A stretch of 64,000 bases of DNA from NCBI GenBank assembly GCA_021397845.1, contig CM038046.1:62576021-62640020 (forward strand), given 5' to 3'. Source of the stretch: Areca catechu. Taxonomy: Eukaryota > Streptophyta > Magnoliopsida > Arecales > Arecaceae. Made by a program: the position numbers and the translations under genes. The notes beneath the pieces were generated by a model. It saw only the letters and a list, made by a program, of their open reading frames with translations, searched no databases and was not told where the DNA came from. Below are positions 20,542 through 30,310 of this stretch, piece after piece (the first letter of the stretch is position 1; each line of letters starts with the position of its first letter).

Positions 20542-23405
20542 AGCGGGAGATCGAGGAGCTGATCGGGAGGGGATACCTCCGGAAGTTCGTCAAGAACGAG
20601 GCTCCCTCCGAAAAGCAGCCGCTCGCGGCCTTGCCACCTGTCCCTGCGATCGACAACCGGCCAACAGAGAGGCCCGTGGGCATGATCTCACGCGGATCTG
20701 GCCGAGCAGAGAAGAGAGCCCGGGAAGTCCCGGAGAATGTAACCCCTCCCAAGGGAGGGGAGTCTAATGACAATGTAAACAATGATGCCGTGGTGGTCGA
20801 AATGACCATCGCGAAACACCCTGTACATCGAATCATGGTGGATAGCGGAAGCTCGGCCGATGTACTTTTTTATGACGCTTTCTCTCGGATGAACTTGTCT
20901 CTCGACCAGCTAAAGCCAGTGCACACCCCACTGGTAGGTTTTACAGGGGACTCCGTGGGAGTCGAAGGGGAGATCACTCTCCCAGTTACCGCCGGATCCC
21001 CACCTCGGCAGGCGACCATCATGGTAACTTTCACTGTAGTCAAGCTCCCTTCCCCTTACAACGCCATCCTTGGGCGTCCCGGGCTCAACCGACTAGACGC
21101 CACTATCTCCACAAGGAGATTGCTGGTGCAGTTCCCCACGCCTTTCGGGTTCGGGGAAATGAAGGGGACGATCCAGCCAGTCCCGCTCTGCCTGCAGACA
21201 ATCCCGGGCATCAAGGGCGCAGAGCTCGCCCGCGAGGTCGAGGACCTCGACCTAAGAGAAAAGGAACCCAGGGGAGGGCCCGTAGAGCGCCTGCTCTCCT
21301 TTCCCCTTGGTTCAGACCCCCTGAAGACGGTGCAAGTTGGGGCCCAGCTCCCCGAGGAGGAACGAACCCGCCTGCTGGAGTTCCTCCGTGCCAACGCCGA
21401 TGTGTTCGCCTGGTCGGCGGTCGACATGCCGGGTATTCCGCCCGAGATTATCATGCACAGCCTGAACGTGGACCCAGGCAGCCGCCCGGTCCGCCAGAAG
21501 AAGAGAAGCTTTGCCATGGAGAGGCAGAAGGCGATCGACGAGGAGGTAGAGAAACTTCTCGCCGCCGGTTTCGTCCGAGAAGTCCAATACCCCAGCTGGT
21601 TAGCAAACGTGGTCATGGTAAAGAAGAGCAGCGGTAAGTGGAGGATCTGCGTGGACTACACCGACCTCAATCGAGCTTGCCCGAAGGACAGCTTCCCTCT
21701 GCCAAAGATCGACCAGCTGGTCGACACCACCTCGGGACACCGTCTCCTGTCATTCATGGACGCTTTCTCCGGATACAACCAGATCCGGATGAATCCGGAG
21801 GACGAAGAGCGTACCGCCTTCATAACTGACCGCGGGACTTTCTGTTACAGGATGATGCCCTTCGGCCTCAAGAACGCGGGGGCGACGTACCAACGTCTGG
21901 TCAATAAAGTCTTCAAAGACCAGATAGGCCGCAACATGCAGGTGTACGTGGACGACATGCTGGTAATGAGCAAACTTGACTCGGACCACGTAGCCGACCT
22001 GGCAGAGACGTTCGGCAACCTCCGGCGCCACCAGATGAAGCTGAATCCGGCGAAGTGCGCCTTCGGGGTCTCCGCCGGAAAGTTCCTAGGGTTCATGGTG
22101 ACCCAGAGAGGAATCGAGGCCAACCCGGAGAAGGTCCAGGCTATCCTGGACATGGAGCAGCCAGCCTCCAAGAAACAAGTGCAGCAGCTGACCGGCCGGG
22201 TTGCGGCCCTTAGCCGTTTTATTTCCAGGTCGGCGGACCGCTGCCGTCCCTTCTTCAAGGTGCTGAGGAAGATGAATGGTTTCGCCTGGACCGAGGAATG
22301 CCAGCAGGCATTCGAGGAGTTGAAGAAGACGCTCGCATCACCACCTTTGCTGTCCAGGCCCGAAGAAGGGGAGGAGCTTATCCTCTACTTGGCCGTTACC
22401 CCGGAGGCCGTCAGCTCTGTCCTGGTCCGAACCGACGACCACGGGATCCAGCGACCGGTGTACTATACCAGCAAACTCCTCCGGGACGCGGAGCTCAGGT
22501 ATTCCCGGCCTGAGAAACTCGTTTTTGCGCTGATAGTATCTGCCCAGCGTCTCAGGCCCTATTTCCAAGCGCATCCCATCGCCGTCTTGACGGACCAACC
22601 GCTGAAAGCGGTGCTCAGCCGACCCGACACCTCGGGGCGATTGGCCAAATGGGCACTGAAACTCAGCGAGTTCGACATTACATACCGACCGAGGTCGGCA
22701 ATGAAGGCACAGGTGCTGGCCGATTTCTTGGTCGAATGCGCAGGTTTGGGCAAGGAGCCCGAGGAGGACTCTTCGGCCCAGCCGATGGAGGTCGGCGCCA
22801 ACAAGCCCGGAGAGGACGCCTGGATCCTCCATGTAGACGGAGCCTCAAACTCCGGAGGGAGCGGAGCTGGGCTCATCCTTGCCAACGGCGACGGGGTCGT
22901 CGCAGAATGTGCGCTCCGTTTCCAGTTCCCCGCGACAAACAATCAAGCGGAGTACGAGGCGCTTCTCGCCGGACTCAGGGTCTCCCGCGAGCTGGGCGTG
23001 ACCAACCTCAGAGCTTTCACTGACTCCCAGCTCGTGGCGGGGCAGGTGTCCGGGGAGTACGTCGCTCACGACCCCCAGATGGCGAAGTATCTGGAGCTCG
23101 TCAAGGCAGGCGCGTCCAAGTTTTGGCGCTTCAACATCTTCCATATCCCCCGTGGGGAGAACGCCCGCGCGGATGCTCTCTCTCGATTGGCGACTCTACC
23201 GGACACAATGCTGGGACGCGCTCATGTGGAGCGACTCGAAGTCCCAAGCCTCGAAGCACCGGCGGGGGTCCATCAGGTCAGCCAGGAGCCCGGCTGGATG
23301 GACAAGTACGCCGCGTACATCACCGACGGCATTCTGCCGGAAGACCGAGACGCGGCTCGCCTCATCAGGAAGAAGGCCGTGCGGTTTGTCCTAATGGACG
23401 GGTAG
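20412..23405 (+). CDS. E pol: zinc knuckle, protease, RT and two RNase H domains
   Basis: The 997-codon frame starts in the Gag tail. Residues about 25-45 form a knuckle (YCQFHREHGHDTEEC). The aspartic protease has IMVDSGSSADVLF near residue 140 and YNAILGRPGLN near 215. RT follows with ICVDYTDLNRACPKDSFPLP and the YVDDMLVM active site near residue 515. The first RNase H covers about residues 635-770. A second, archaeal-type RNase H starts near residue 795 with HVDGASNSGGSGAGLIL and continues through FTDSQLVAGQVSGEY to ENARADALSRLA near residue 920. The frame stops at TAG 23403-23405 inside DG-stop-LYRRSY, where a glutamine is expected. Only this stop separates it from the integrase frame. 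The ATG at 20412 is unlikely to be the true start. Confidence 0.93.
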   Translation: MEIEGERYLRRPPPQNPRAARDKSKYCQFHREHGHDTEECRHLKREIEELIGRGYLRKFVKNEAPSEKQPLAALPPVPAIDNRPTERPVGMISRGSGRAEKRAREVPENVTPPKGGESNDNVNNDAVVVEMTIAKHPVHRIMVDSGSSADVLFYDAFSRMNLSLDQLKPVHTPLVGFTGDSVGVEGEITLPVTAGSPPRQATIMVTFTVVKLPSPYNAILGRPGLNRLDATISTRRLLVQFPTPFGFGEMKGTIQPVPLCLQTIPGIKGAELAREVEDLDLREKEPRGGPVERLLSFPLGSDPLKTVQVGAQLPEEERTRLLEFLRANADVFAWSAVDMPGIPPEIIMHSLNVDPGSRPVRQKKRSFAMERQKAIDEEVEKLLAAGFVREVQYPSWLANVVMVKKSSGKWRICVDYTDLNRACPKDSFPLPKIDQLVDTTSGHRLLSFMDAFSGYNQIRMNPEDEERTAFITDRGTFCYRMMPFGLKNAGATYQRLVNKVFKDQIGRNMQVYVDDMLVMSKLDSDHVADLAETFGNLRRHQMKLNPAKCAFGVSAGKFLGFMVTQRGIEANPEKVQAILDMEQPASKKQVQQLTGRVAALSRFISRSADRCRPFFKVLRKMNGFAWTEECQQAFEELKKTLASPPLLSRPEEGEELILYLAVTPEAVSSVLVRTDDHGIQRPVYYTSKLLRDAELRYSRPEKLVFALIVSAQRLRPYFQAHPIAVLTDQPLKAVLSRPDTSGRLAKWALKLSEFDITYRPRSAMKAQVLADFLVECAGLGKEPEEDSSAQPMEVGANKPGEDAWILHVDGASNSGGSGAGLILANGDGVVAECALRFQFPATNNQAEYEALLAGLRVSRELGVTNLRAFTDSQLVAGQVSGEYVAHDPQMAKYLELVKAGASKFWRFNIFHIPRGENARADALSRLATLPDTMLGRAHVERLEVPSLEAPAGVHQVSQEPGWMDKYAAYITDGILPEDRDAARLIRKKAVRFVLMDG

Positions 23406-24527
23406 CTGTATCGAAGGTCCTACTCTTATCCCCTCCTCAAGTGCATTGGACCCGCAGAAGCCAAGCTTGTGCTCCAGGAGATTCACGAAGGCATCTGTGG
23501 GAACCACGTGGGGGGCAGGGCATTGGCATACAAGGCCCTTCGTCAAGGCTACTTCTGGGAGACGATGAAGGAGGACGCCGCTGACTTCGTGAAGAAATGC
23601 GACCGGTGCCAGCGCCACGCCACGGTACAGCGGCAACCCTCCAACCCGATCTCTCAGCTCTCAGCCCCCTGGCCATTCGCCCAGTGGGGAATGGACCTTC
23701 TGGGCCCATTCCCGCCGGCATCCGGCCAGCGGAAGTTCCTGATAGTGGCCATCGACTACTTCACAAAGTGGGTCGAAGCCGAACCCTTGGCAAGAATCAC
23801 CGAAGCAAACGTCACCAAATTCTTCTGGAAGTCCATCGTCTGCCGCTTCGGCCTCCCCCACACCGTGGTCACCGACAACGGACGCCAGTTCGACTGTCGA
23901 GAGTTCGAAGATTTCTGCAATGACCTCGGCATCAAACATCGCTTCACCTCGGTGGCGCACCCCCAGACCAACGGGGAGGCTGAGGTCACGAACAGGACCA
24001 TTCTTCAGGGCCTCCGCACGCGGCTAGACCAAGCCAAGGGCAGGTGGGCCGACGAGCTTCCCAGCGTTCTTTGGGCATACCACACCACTCCAAGGACGAC
24101 TACCGACGAAATCCCATTCAACCTCGTCTTCGGGGCCGAGGCAGTCATCCCGATCGAGCTCAGCATACCCACGCTGCGCGTAGAACAATACGACGAGACA
24201 GAAAACCCGGCCAGGATGATGCTCAACCTAGACCTCCTCGAAGAAACAAGGGACAAGGCCCGAATTCGAATGGCGGCATACCGGCAACGTGTAGCCAGAT
24301 ATTACAACTCCCGAGTACGGCCGAAGGTTTTTCGTCCCGGGGACTTGGTCCTCCGGCGTACAGAAGCCTCCCAGCCACGAGAGTGCGGCAAGCTTTCACC
24401 CAACTGGGAAGGCCCTTATCGGGTAGCAGAAGCCCTCCCCCACGGGGCATGTTACTTGGAAGAATTGGGAGGTGCCAGGTTCCCCCGGACATGGAACCCC
24501 TCGAACCTGAGAATGTACTACCAGTGA
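23406..24527 (+). CDS. E integrase
   Basis: The same frame continues after the TAG. The HHCC zinc domain reads HEGICGNH then CDRCQRH. The core has WGMDLLGPFPPASG, VTDNGRQF and HPQTNGEAEVTNR, giving the D-D-E triad. The C-terminus has PGDLVLRRTEAS and LSPNWEGPYRV, ending in MYYQ before TGA at 24525. It joins element DNA to the host genome. There is no chromodomain, as expected for Tat. The domain looks intact, so loss of function rests on the upstream TAG and the Gag frame break. Confidence 0.93.
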   Translation: MYRRSYSYPLLKCIGPAEAKLVLQEIHEGICGNHVGGRALAYKALRQGYFWETMKEDAADFVKKCDRCQRHATVQRQPSNPISQLSAPWPFAQWGMDLLGPFPPASGQRKFLIVAIDYFTKWVEAEPLARITEANVTKFFWKSIVCRFGLPHTVVTDNGRQFDCREFEDFCNDLGIKHRFTSVAHPQTNGEAEVTNRTILQGLRTRLDQAKGRWADELPSVLWAYHTTPRTTTDEIPFNLVFGAEAVIPIELSIPTLRVEQYDETENPARMMLNLDLLEETRDKARIRMAAYRQRVARYYNSRVRPKVFRPGDLVLRRTEASQPRECGKLSPNWEGPYRVAEALPHGACYLEELGGARFPRTWNPSNLRMYYQ

Positions 24528-24599
24528 TGTAAGGCTCCCGGCTCCTTTAACAAAGCTTCTTCACTTTAAACATTCTTCTCTAAACTTCAGCAAGGAGGC

Positions 24600-25500
24600 C
24601 TGCGAAGATCCTGGGCTTCGGCCTGGAAGGTGGCGTCGAACCCAGTTCGCCCACGCAAGCCCGGAGCACAGCTCAGCAAGCCGCGCAAGGTTTGAGAAAG
24701 CCTGCGGCATCGAGCTCAGTCCGGAAGATCCTGGGCTTCGGCCTGGAAGGTGGCGTCGAACCCAGTTCGACCATGCAAGCCCGGAGCACAGCTCAGCAAG
24801 CCGTGCAAGGTTTGAGAAAGCCTGCGGCATCGAGCTCAGTCCGGAAGATCCTGGGCTTCGGCCTGGAAGGTGGCGTCGAACCCAGTTCGACCACGCAAGC
24901 CCGGAGCACAGCTCAGCAAGCCGTGCAAGGTTTGAGAAAGCCTGCGGCATCGAGCTCAGTCCGGAAGATCCTGGGCTTCGGCCTGGAAGGTGGCGCCGAA
25001 TCCGCTTCGCCCATGCAAGCCCGGAGCACAGCTCGGCAAGCCGCGCAAGGTTTGAAAAAGCCTGCGGCATCGAGCTCAGTCCGGAAGATCCTGGGCTTCG
25101 GCCTGGAAGGTGGCGTCGAACCCAGTTCGACCACGCAAGCCCGGAGCACAGCTCAGCAGGCCGCGCAAGGTTTGAGAAAGCCTGCGGCATCGAGCTCAGT
25201 CCGGAAGATCCTGGGCTTCGGCCTGGAAGGTGGTGTCGAACCCAGTTCGACCACGCAAGCCCGGAGCACAGCTCAGCAAGCCGCGCAAGGTTTGAGAAAG
25301 CCTGCAGCATCGAGCTCAGTCCGGAAGATCCTGGGCTCCGGCCTGGAAGGTGGCGCCGAATCCGCTTCGCCCACGCAAGCCCGGAGCACAGCTCAGCAAG
25401 CCGCGCAAGGTTTGAGAAAGCCTGCGGCATCGAGCTCAGTCCGGAGGATCCCGGGCTTCGGCCCAGAAGATGGTGCAGGAACTGTGTTGTCCGCGCAAGC
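24600..25500 (+). repeat. 120-bp tandem array of E
   Basis: About 7.5 copies of a 120-bp unit contain GATCCTGGGCTTCGGCCTGG, AGCCCGGAGCACAGCTC and AAGCCTGCGGCATCGAGCTC. Two unit variants alternate irregularly (GTCGAACCCAGTTCGAC and GCCGAATCCGCTTCGCC). The period is a multiple of three, so long open frames run through it on both strands (24692-25504 plus and 24561-25553 minus). These look like by-products. Tat relatives commonly carry such arrays between pol and the 3' LTR. Confidence 0.92.
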
Positions 25501-25797
25501 ATGAAGGCAGCCCAAAGTCGGACCTGCTCAGGATTCTTGCCTTGCCGCAACACGGCTCTGCAGACCCCGTCCTTCGATTTAGTATAGAAGGACCAGGCCT
25601 GCAGTTATCTCAGGTGTCCCAGACCGACATCTCAGAAACAAAAAGAAGAAAAAAGAAAAAGAAGCAAAGATGATAGACAAGTTTTTATGAAAAAGGAGTC
25701 TTCATTACAAAGTGTTCAGTACAAACTGGGAGCTCCGACAGGCCGGAACTCCCCAAAAAAAGAAGAGGACGAAGACAGCAAAAATACAAAGTAAAGG
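25501..25797. other. Spacer between array and antisense gene
   Basis: This holds a purine-rich run near 25635-25665 (AAAAAGAAGAAAAAAG) and no gene that I can support. It would be the 3' untranslated part of the antisense gene. Confidence 0.55.
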
Positions 25798-28081
25798 TCA
25801 CTGGGGCGCAGGGTCGGCACCGTCCGCCGGAGGTGCGGACGCCACCTCTTCAACCTCCACGACAACCGGCTCCGGGGGTTGTGTCGGGGCCGCGGCGTCA
25901 TCAGTCGGAGGTGCTGCAGGTGCCGCCTGAGGTGTCGCCTGGGCCGTGCCGGAGGCCCTGCCCTCGCTCCCCGGCTTCCTGCCGCCGACGACGACCGCAC
26001 TCAGGTCCAGTTGGGGGAAGAAGGCCCCCACCTTTTCCCGGCACATCCGGAACCCCTTCAGGAAGGAGTCCACGGCGGCCTCCCGGACTTCCGACGTGAA
26101 CTCGTCGGAGGCCCGGAACTTGGGGACGGCCTCCTGCGCTTCCCGCTTCGCCGCCTCCAGGAGCCCGTTGATGTAGGAGCTCCGGTCCTTCGCCGCGGCC
26201 ACCTCTCGCCGGGCCTCATCCAGTTGGCGCTCCAAAAACAGGGAATGGGCCTGCAGGCGGGCCTTCTCCGCCGCATCCTCCTCAGTCCGGCGCTGGTTGG
26301 AGGTCCGCTCCTCCGCCAAGGAGGCCTCCAATTCTTTGTTCCGCTCCTCGGAACGTGTCAGGTCGGACTGGAGGGCCTGCTTCTCAGCTCGCAGCTCGGC
26401 CCCCTTGTCCATCAGGTCCTTCACATCGGCCGCGAGTTTGCCAAGCTTTAGCTCCCGATCGGAGTCCCGCTTGGCGTTCCCTACGAGGTAGTTCCTCAGT
26501 AGGAGGACGTCGTTCCCGATCTGCAGAGGCAAAAACAGCGCACGTCAGTACCGAGGCAGGAGGCCTCGGATTGGAAGAGAAAAGAAGAGTCAAGGATCAG
26601 GCTTACCGTGAAGAGTTGGGGCAGGATGCCGAGCAGCGCATCCGCGTAATCTCGGCCGCCCCGAGCTCGGCGGTTCCGGGCGGTGGAAGCGTACTCCATC
26701 AACTTCTCCGCCAGTCCTCGGTCGAGGATGACCGAGTCTCGGTGCGAGATCACCGGCGCCGGGCCCTTCGGGCCGATCCCCGCGACAGCTGCCCCCTCTG
26801 CTGGAGCTGCAGCCGACGGACCGGCGGTCGCCACTGGCGGTGCCGTTGGGCTGCTGACAGGAGTGGGCCCGGCGATGGGCAGAGCGGCGGGCGCCGGAGC
26901 TCTCTCGGCAGCGTTGCCAGGTCGTGGGTCCGAGGCGCCAGGGGCACCGCCCTGAGGAGGTCTGGGCGGAGAAACAGCGGCAGCTAGGCCGGGCGCGGTC
27001 GCCGCTGCGACCTCCCGGCTCGTCTCTGTGCGAGCCCTCTTCGCCACGGGCTCGTCCACGTCGACGACCTCCCTCTGGGCCGCTCCCTCCAGAAGATTCT
27101 CTAAGGAAAACTTCATCCCTGCAAAGTGGAGAAATCAGAAGGTCAGACAGTTCAATCTTAAAAAGAGAGGGGGGAAGGGCAGGAGTTAATGCGGGGCCAA
27201 ATCTCACCGGTCTCCCGGATGGGACTGATGCCGGCCTCAAAAAGATTCTGCTCAGAAAGCAGAACCTCGAGCGGCGGGACCACGTCACTCAGGAGCTGGC
27301 TGTAAGACTCCTGGTCCGCGGGCTCGACTCGAGAACTCCGGTTCGGCGACCGGTCCGGTTCGCTCCAAGCCCAGTCGACGTCGTCGACCGAAGCAAAGAA
27401 AAACCGGCTCTTCCATCCCTTGACCGAAGAAGGGAGGTCGAACCGGAGACACCTAGGCCGGGGCGAAATATACCACCAGCCATCATCGGTGGAGCACTTC
27501 TTCAGGGTGAACAGGGCCCTGAAGAGTGAAAAACGGGCAACGAACCCGTGGAAATGGCAGAAGACAATGAAGGAGAAGATGACCCGGATGGCATTAGGAG
27601 CCAGCTGAGCCGGGACGAGCCGGAAATGGCTGAGAAAGGAAAGGAAAAAAGGGTGCAGAGGAAAACGAAGACCCCCGAGGAGGAAGTCTTCGTAGAAGGC
27701 AATGCGGCCGGGGCCACTCATGGTGACACGCTCCCCGGACCGCGGAGCAAACAGACGGACAGATCCCGGGATGCCATAGGCATCCCGGAGCAGAGAAAGA
27801 TCACCTTCGGTCATGGTAGAGGCATGACCGGAGGGACCGGCGGGAAGAAGTGGCGGAGCAGGAAGAGAAGCCAAGGCGGGGAGTGAACGGAGGGGCACGA
27901 CAGGCGCAACCGGAGGGGACCGGATCCCCCTGGGGATGCCAATAGTGACACCCCCGGGTTGCAAGCGCCGGCGGACCTCCTCTGGAATTACCTCCTCATC
28001 CGAGGAGGAAGAAGATGGAGTCCTCGGCCGGGATGGACCGGCCTCGTCCGGGTTAGAAGAGACATGGCGACGGCGCGCCAT
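25798..28081 (-). CDS. E antisense spliced gene (putative gypsy-type transposon protein)
   Basis: Three exons on the minus strand: 28081-27208, 27118-26607 and 26520-25798. Intron 1 (27207-27119, 89 bases) runs GTGAGAT to TTTGCAG; intron 2 (26606-26521, 86 bases) runs GTAAGC to CTCTGCAG. Splicing keeps the frame and gives about 702 residues. Exon 1 begins MARRRHVSSNPDEAG, has a serine-rich acidic segment, and then a domain with LRFPLHPFFLSFLSHF, VIFSFIVFCHFHG and GWWYISPRPRCL. This resembles Pfam family PF04195, named putative gypsy type transposase, found near plant gypsy elements. Exon 2 is alanine- and proline-rich. Exon 3 is a long coiled coil (about residues 470-590). Its function is unknown. 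An upstream ATG at 28153 is an alternative start. The open frames, splice sites and coiled coil are visible; family membership is from memory. Confidence 0.8.
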
Positions 28082-28153
28082 GGGGAAGGAAAGGACAAAG
28101 AAACTGAATAAGAAATGAGAGAGGAGGGGGGCTAGAGAAGGAGAAGAAGACAC

Positions 28154-28569
28154 TCACCCAAAAATGCACAGACGGGCGCGAGCAGCAGAAGTTGTTAGCC
28201 TGCAGCAAACCGCCCACGAAGCAAGGGAAAAGGCCTCGTTCTGGAAAGTCCCCTCCCTTTCAAACTCAGCCGGCAGCAGCCGTACCCATCATTCCGCCTC
28301 AGGCCACTGGATGGTCGCCACGTGGGCACACGCCCGACACCGACGCCTCGTTAGCAGAGTAACGGCCTCTGCCCCGAAGCAGCGCATTGATTACGGGCAA
28401 GTGGACGACACGTGGCAACTCCCCATAGGTCTTCAGCCGCATCGAGCCACGACGAATGGAGATCGTGCCAATTATGATGCAAGATCTTCGCCTCCCCACG
28501 TCATGTCTGCAATTAATCCCGACGTTCCGTTTTACGATGCCCCGACGGAACGGCGGGCTGGGGGGCAAC
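28154..28569. other. E region before 3' LTR, with polypurine tract
   Basis: This holds the putative promoter side of the antisense gene, but I see no clear TATA box on either strand. The end, GGCTGGGGGGCAAC, is the polypurine tract before the LTR at 28570. Confidence 0.6.
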
Positions 28570-30305
28570 TGTTACAGCCGTGACAGTGACGTGGCCAGGC
28601 TCAGGTATCGCCGAATGCGAGCGAGCCACGTGCGAGTTTCCCTGCCAGAATCAGCGCCACGTCCTCAAAGCTAGGGTCGGCAAGACCGCACCGCCCGACG
28701 ACTATCTGAAGCAAACAGCTCCCGCCGAGGTCGAGTTCGGCGCGGAGTTCCCCCACCGACTCATCTGCGCCCGGGCTCGGAGGAGTCCGCCCCGAGTAAG
28801 GTCGGCCGAGGTCGGCTGACCCTCCGCCTTGCGCCAGGTGGCCACCCGGAGACGGGTCCACCTCGGCCGAAGCCAGGCGATCTTCTGCCACCTCGCCAGG
28901 TGTCCACCCAGGAGGGGTCCACCTAGGCCGAGGTCGGCTGACCCTCCGCCTTGCGCCAGGTGGACACCCGGAGACGGGTCCACCTCGGCCGAAGCCAGGC
29001 GATCTTCTGCCACCTCGCCAGGTGTCCACCCAGGAGGGGTCCACCTAGGCCGAGGTCGGCTGACCCCCCGCCTTGCGCCAGGTGGCCGCCCGGAGACGGG
29101 TCCACCTCGGCCGAAGCCAGGCGATCTTCTGCCACCTCGCCAGGTGTCCACCCAGGAGGGGTCCACCTAGGCCGAGGTCGGCTGACCCTCCGCCTTGCGC
29201 CAGGTGGCCACCCGGAGATGGGTCCACCTCGGCCGAAGCCAGGCGATCTTCTGCCACCTCGCCAGGTGTCCACCCAGGAGGGGTCCACCTAGGACGAGGT
29301 CGGCTGACCCCCCTCCTTGCGCCAGGTGGCCACCCGGAGACGGGTCCACCTCGGTCGAAGCCAGGCGACCTCCTGCCACCTCGCCAGGTGTCCACCCAGG
29401 AGGGGTCCACCTAAGCCGAGGTCGGCCGATCCCTCGCCTCTTGCCAGTTGGCCCCCGGAGACAGGTCCAACTCAGCCGAGGTCAGACCGCTCGTACGGAG
29501 AGGCCCCCGGGGAAAGCGACAGGTCCCGAGGCCATCCCTCGGGCCGTACCGACCCCAGACGGCGTCCCGTACGGAGGGCGGCGGCACGCGGAACGTCACT
29601 TACATTGGCCCGAAAGGTCCCGCAGTCGAGAGACCCGATCCTGACGGAACAGGCCCCATAAACGGATGGCGCCCACGCTCGGGGAAAAGAGCACTCTCAC
29701 GGAGCCCGAAGCCTGACGACTGGCCGCTCTGCCAGCGCCGCCCCCCCCTCCTTTTCTCTTCTGTCCTTGCCTTCTCCCTGCTGGGCCCGGTGGACGAGGT
29801 CGGAAAGCCGCCTGGCCTCCTTCACCAAAAAGGGAAAAGAAAGGAAGACAGGGGAGAGGAGTTTTCGAGGAGGAAAAGGACAAGCGCACGACGGAGGGAG
29901 ATAAAGAGGGAAGAATCCGGAGACTGCAAGGTAAGCCAACTAGCCTGGGGACAAGGAGGAAGCACCGGCACAAGGCCTCGCTCCGAGAAAGAAGCCAGAG
30001 ATCCCGAGAGGGGAATACTGGACGCGAGCTCGGCAGGCAGGCCCAGCCGAGATTCCGGTCCCCGGCGCTTCCCCTTCACTAGTTAACTCTCCAAACCTGG
30101 GACCCTTTAGAGGGCCTGGGAGCGAGAGTCTGTTCCCCCACGTCGTCTACTGACTTGACCGTCGGAGCCCCCTCGCCGGAATCCCCGGCCAGGGTCCTCT
30201 AACCCCTTTGTTGCAGGTTTCTCGCAGGAAGGGAGGCTCCCTTGCCAGGCGGTCAGGGAGGATCGGTTGATCCTCGGCACGGGCGCGGCGACGAGGACGG
30301 CAACA
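28570..30305 (+). repeat. E 3' LTR
   Basis: The 1736-bp LTR matches the 5' LTR with 7 substitutions (6 transitions) and one extra C in a C-run near 29741. It ends GACGGCAACA, followed by GCTTC. Confidence 0.95.
28808..29430 (+). repeat. 122-bp tandem array in E 3' LTR
   Basis: It has the same number and order of units as the 5' LTR array. Four of the seven LTR substitutions fall in these 620 bp, about in line with their share of the LTR. Confidence 0.9.
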
Positions 30306-30310
30306 GCTTC

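Larger units (their letters stand above)
17270..30305 (+). mobile_element. Element E: nearly complete Tat-lineage gypsy element
   Basis: The 13.0-kb GC-rich element is flanked by a perfect GCTTC duplication at 17265-17269 and 30306-30310. Order is 5' LTR, primer site, gag, protease-RT-RNase H-second RNase H, integrase, a 120-bp tandem array, an antisense spliced gene, polypurine tract and 3' LTR. The second RNase H after the first places it in the Tat lineage (Tat, Retand, Ogre relatives). The LTRs differ by 7 substitutions and one 1-base indel. GC content contrasts strongly with the AT-rich copia elements around it. Confidence 0.95.

Noticed and set aside
24561..25553. 330-codon minus-strand and 270-codon plus-strand open frames
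   Set aside because: They run through a 120-bp tandem array whose period is a multiple of three. No domain or start context supports a protein.
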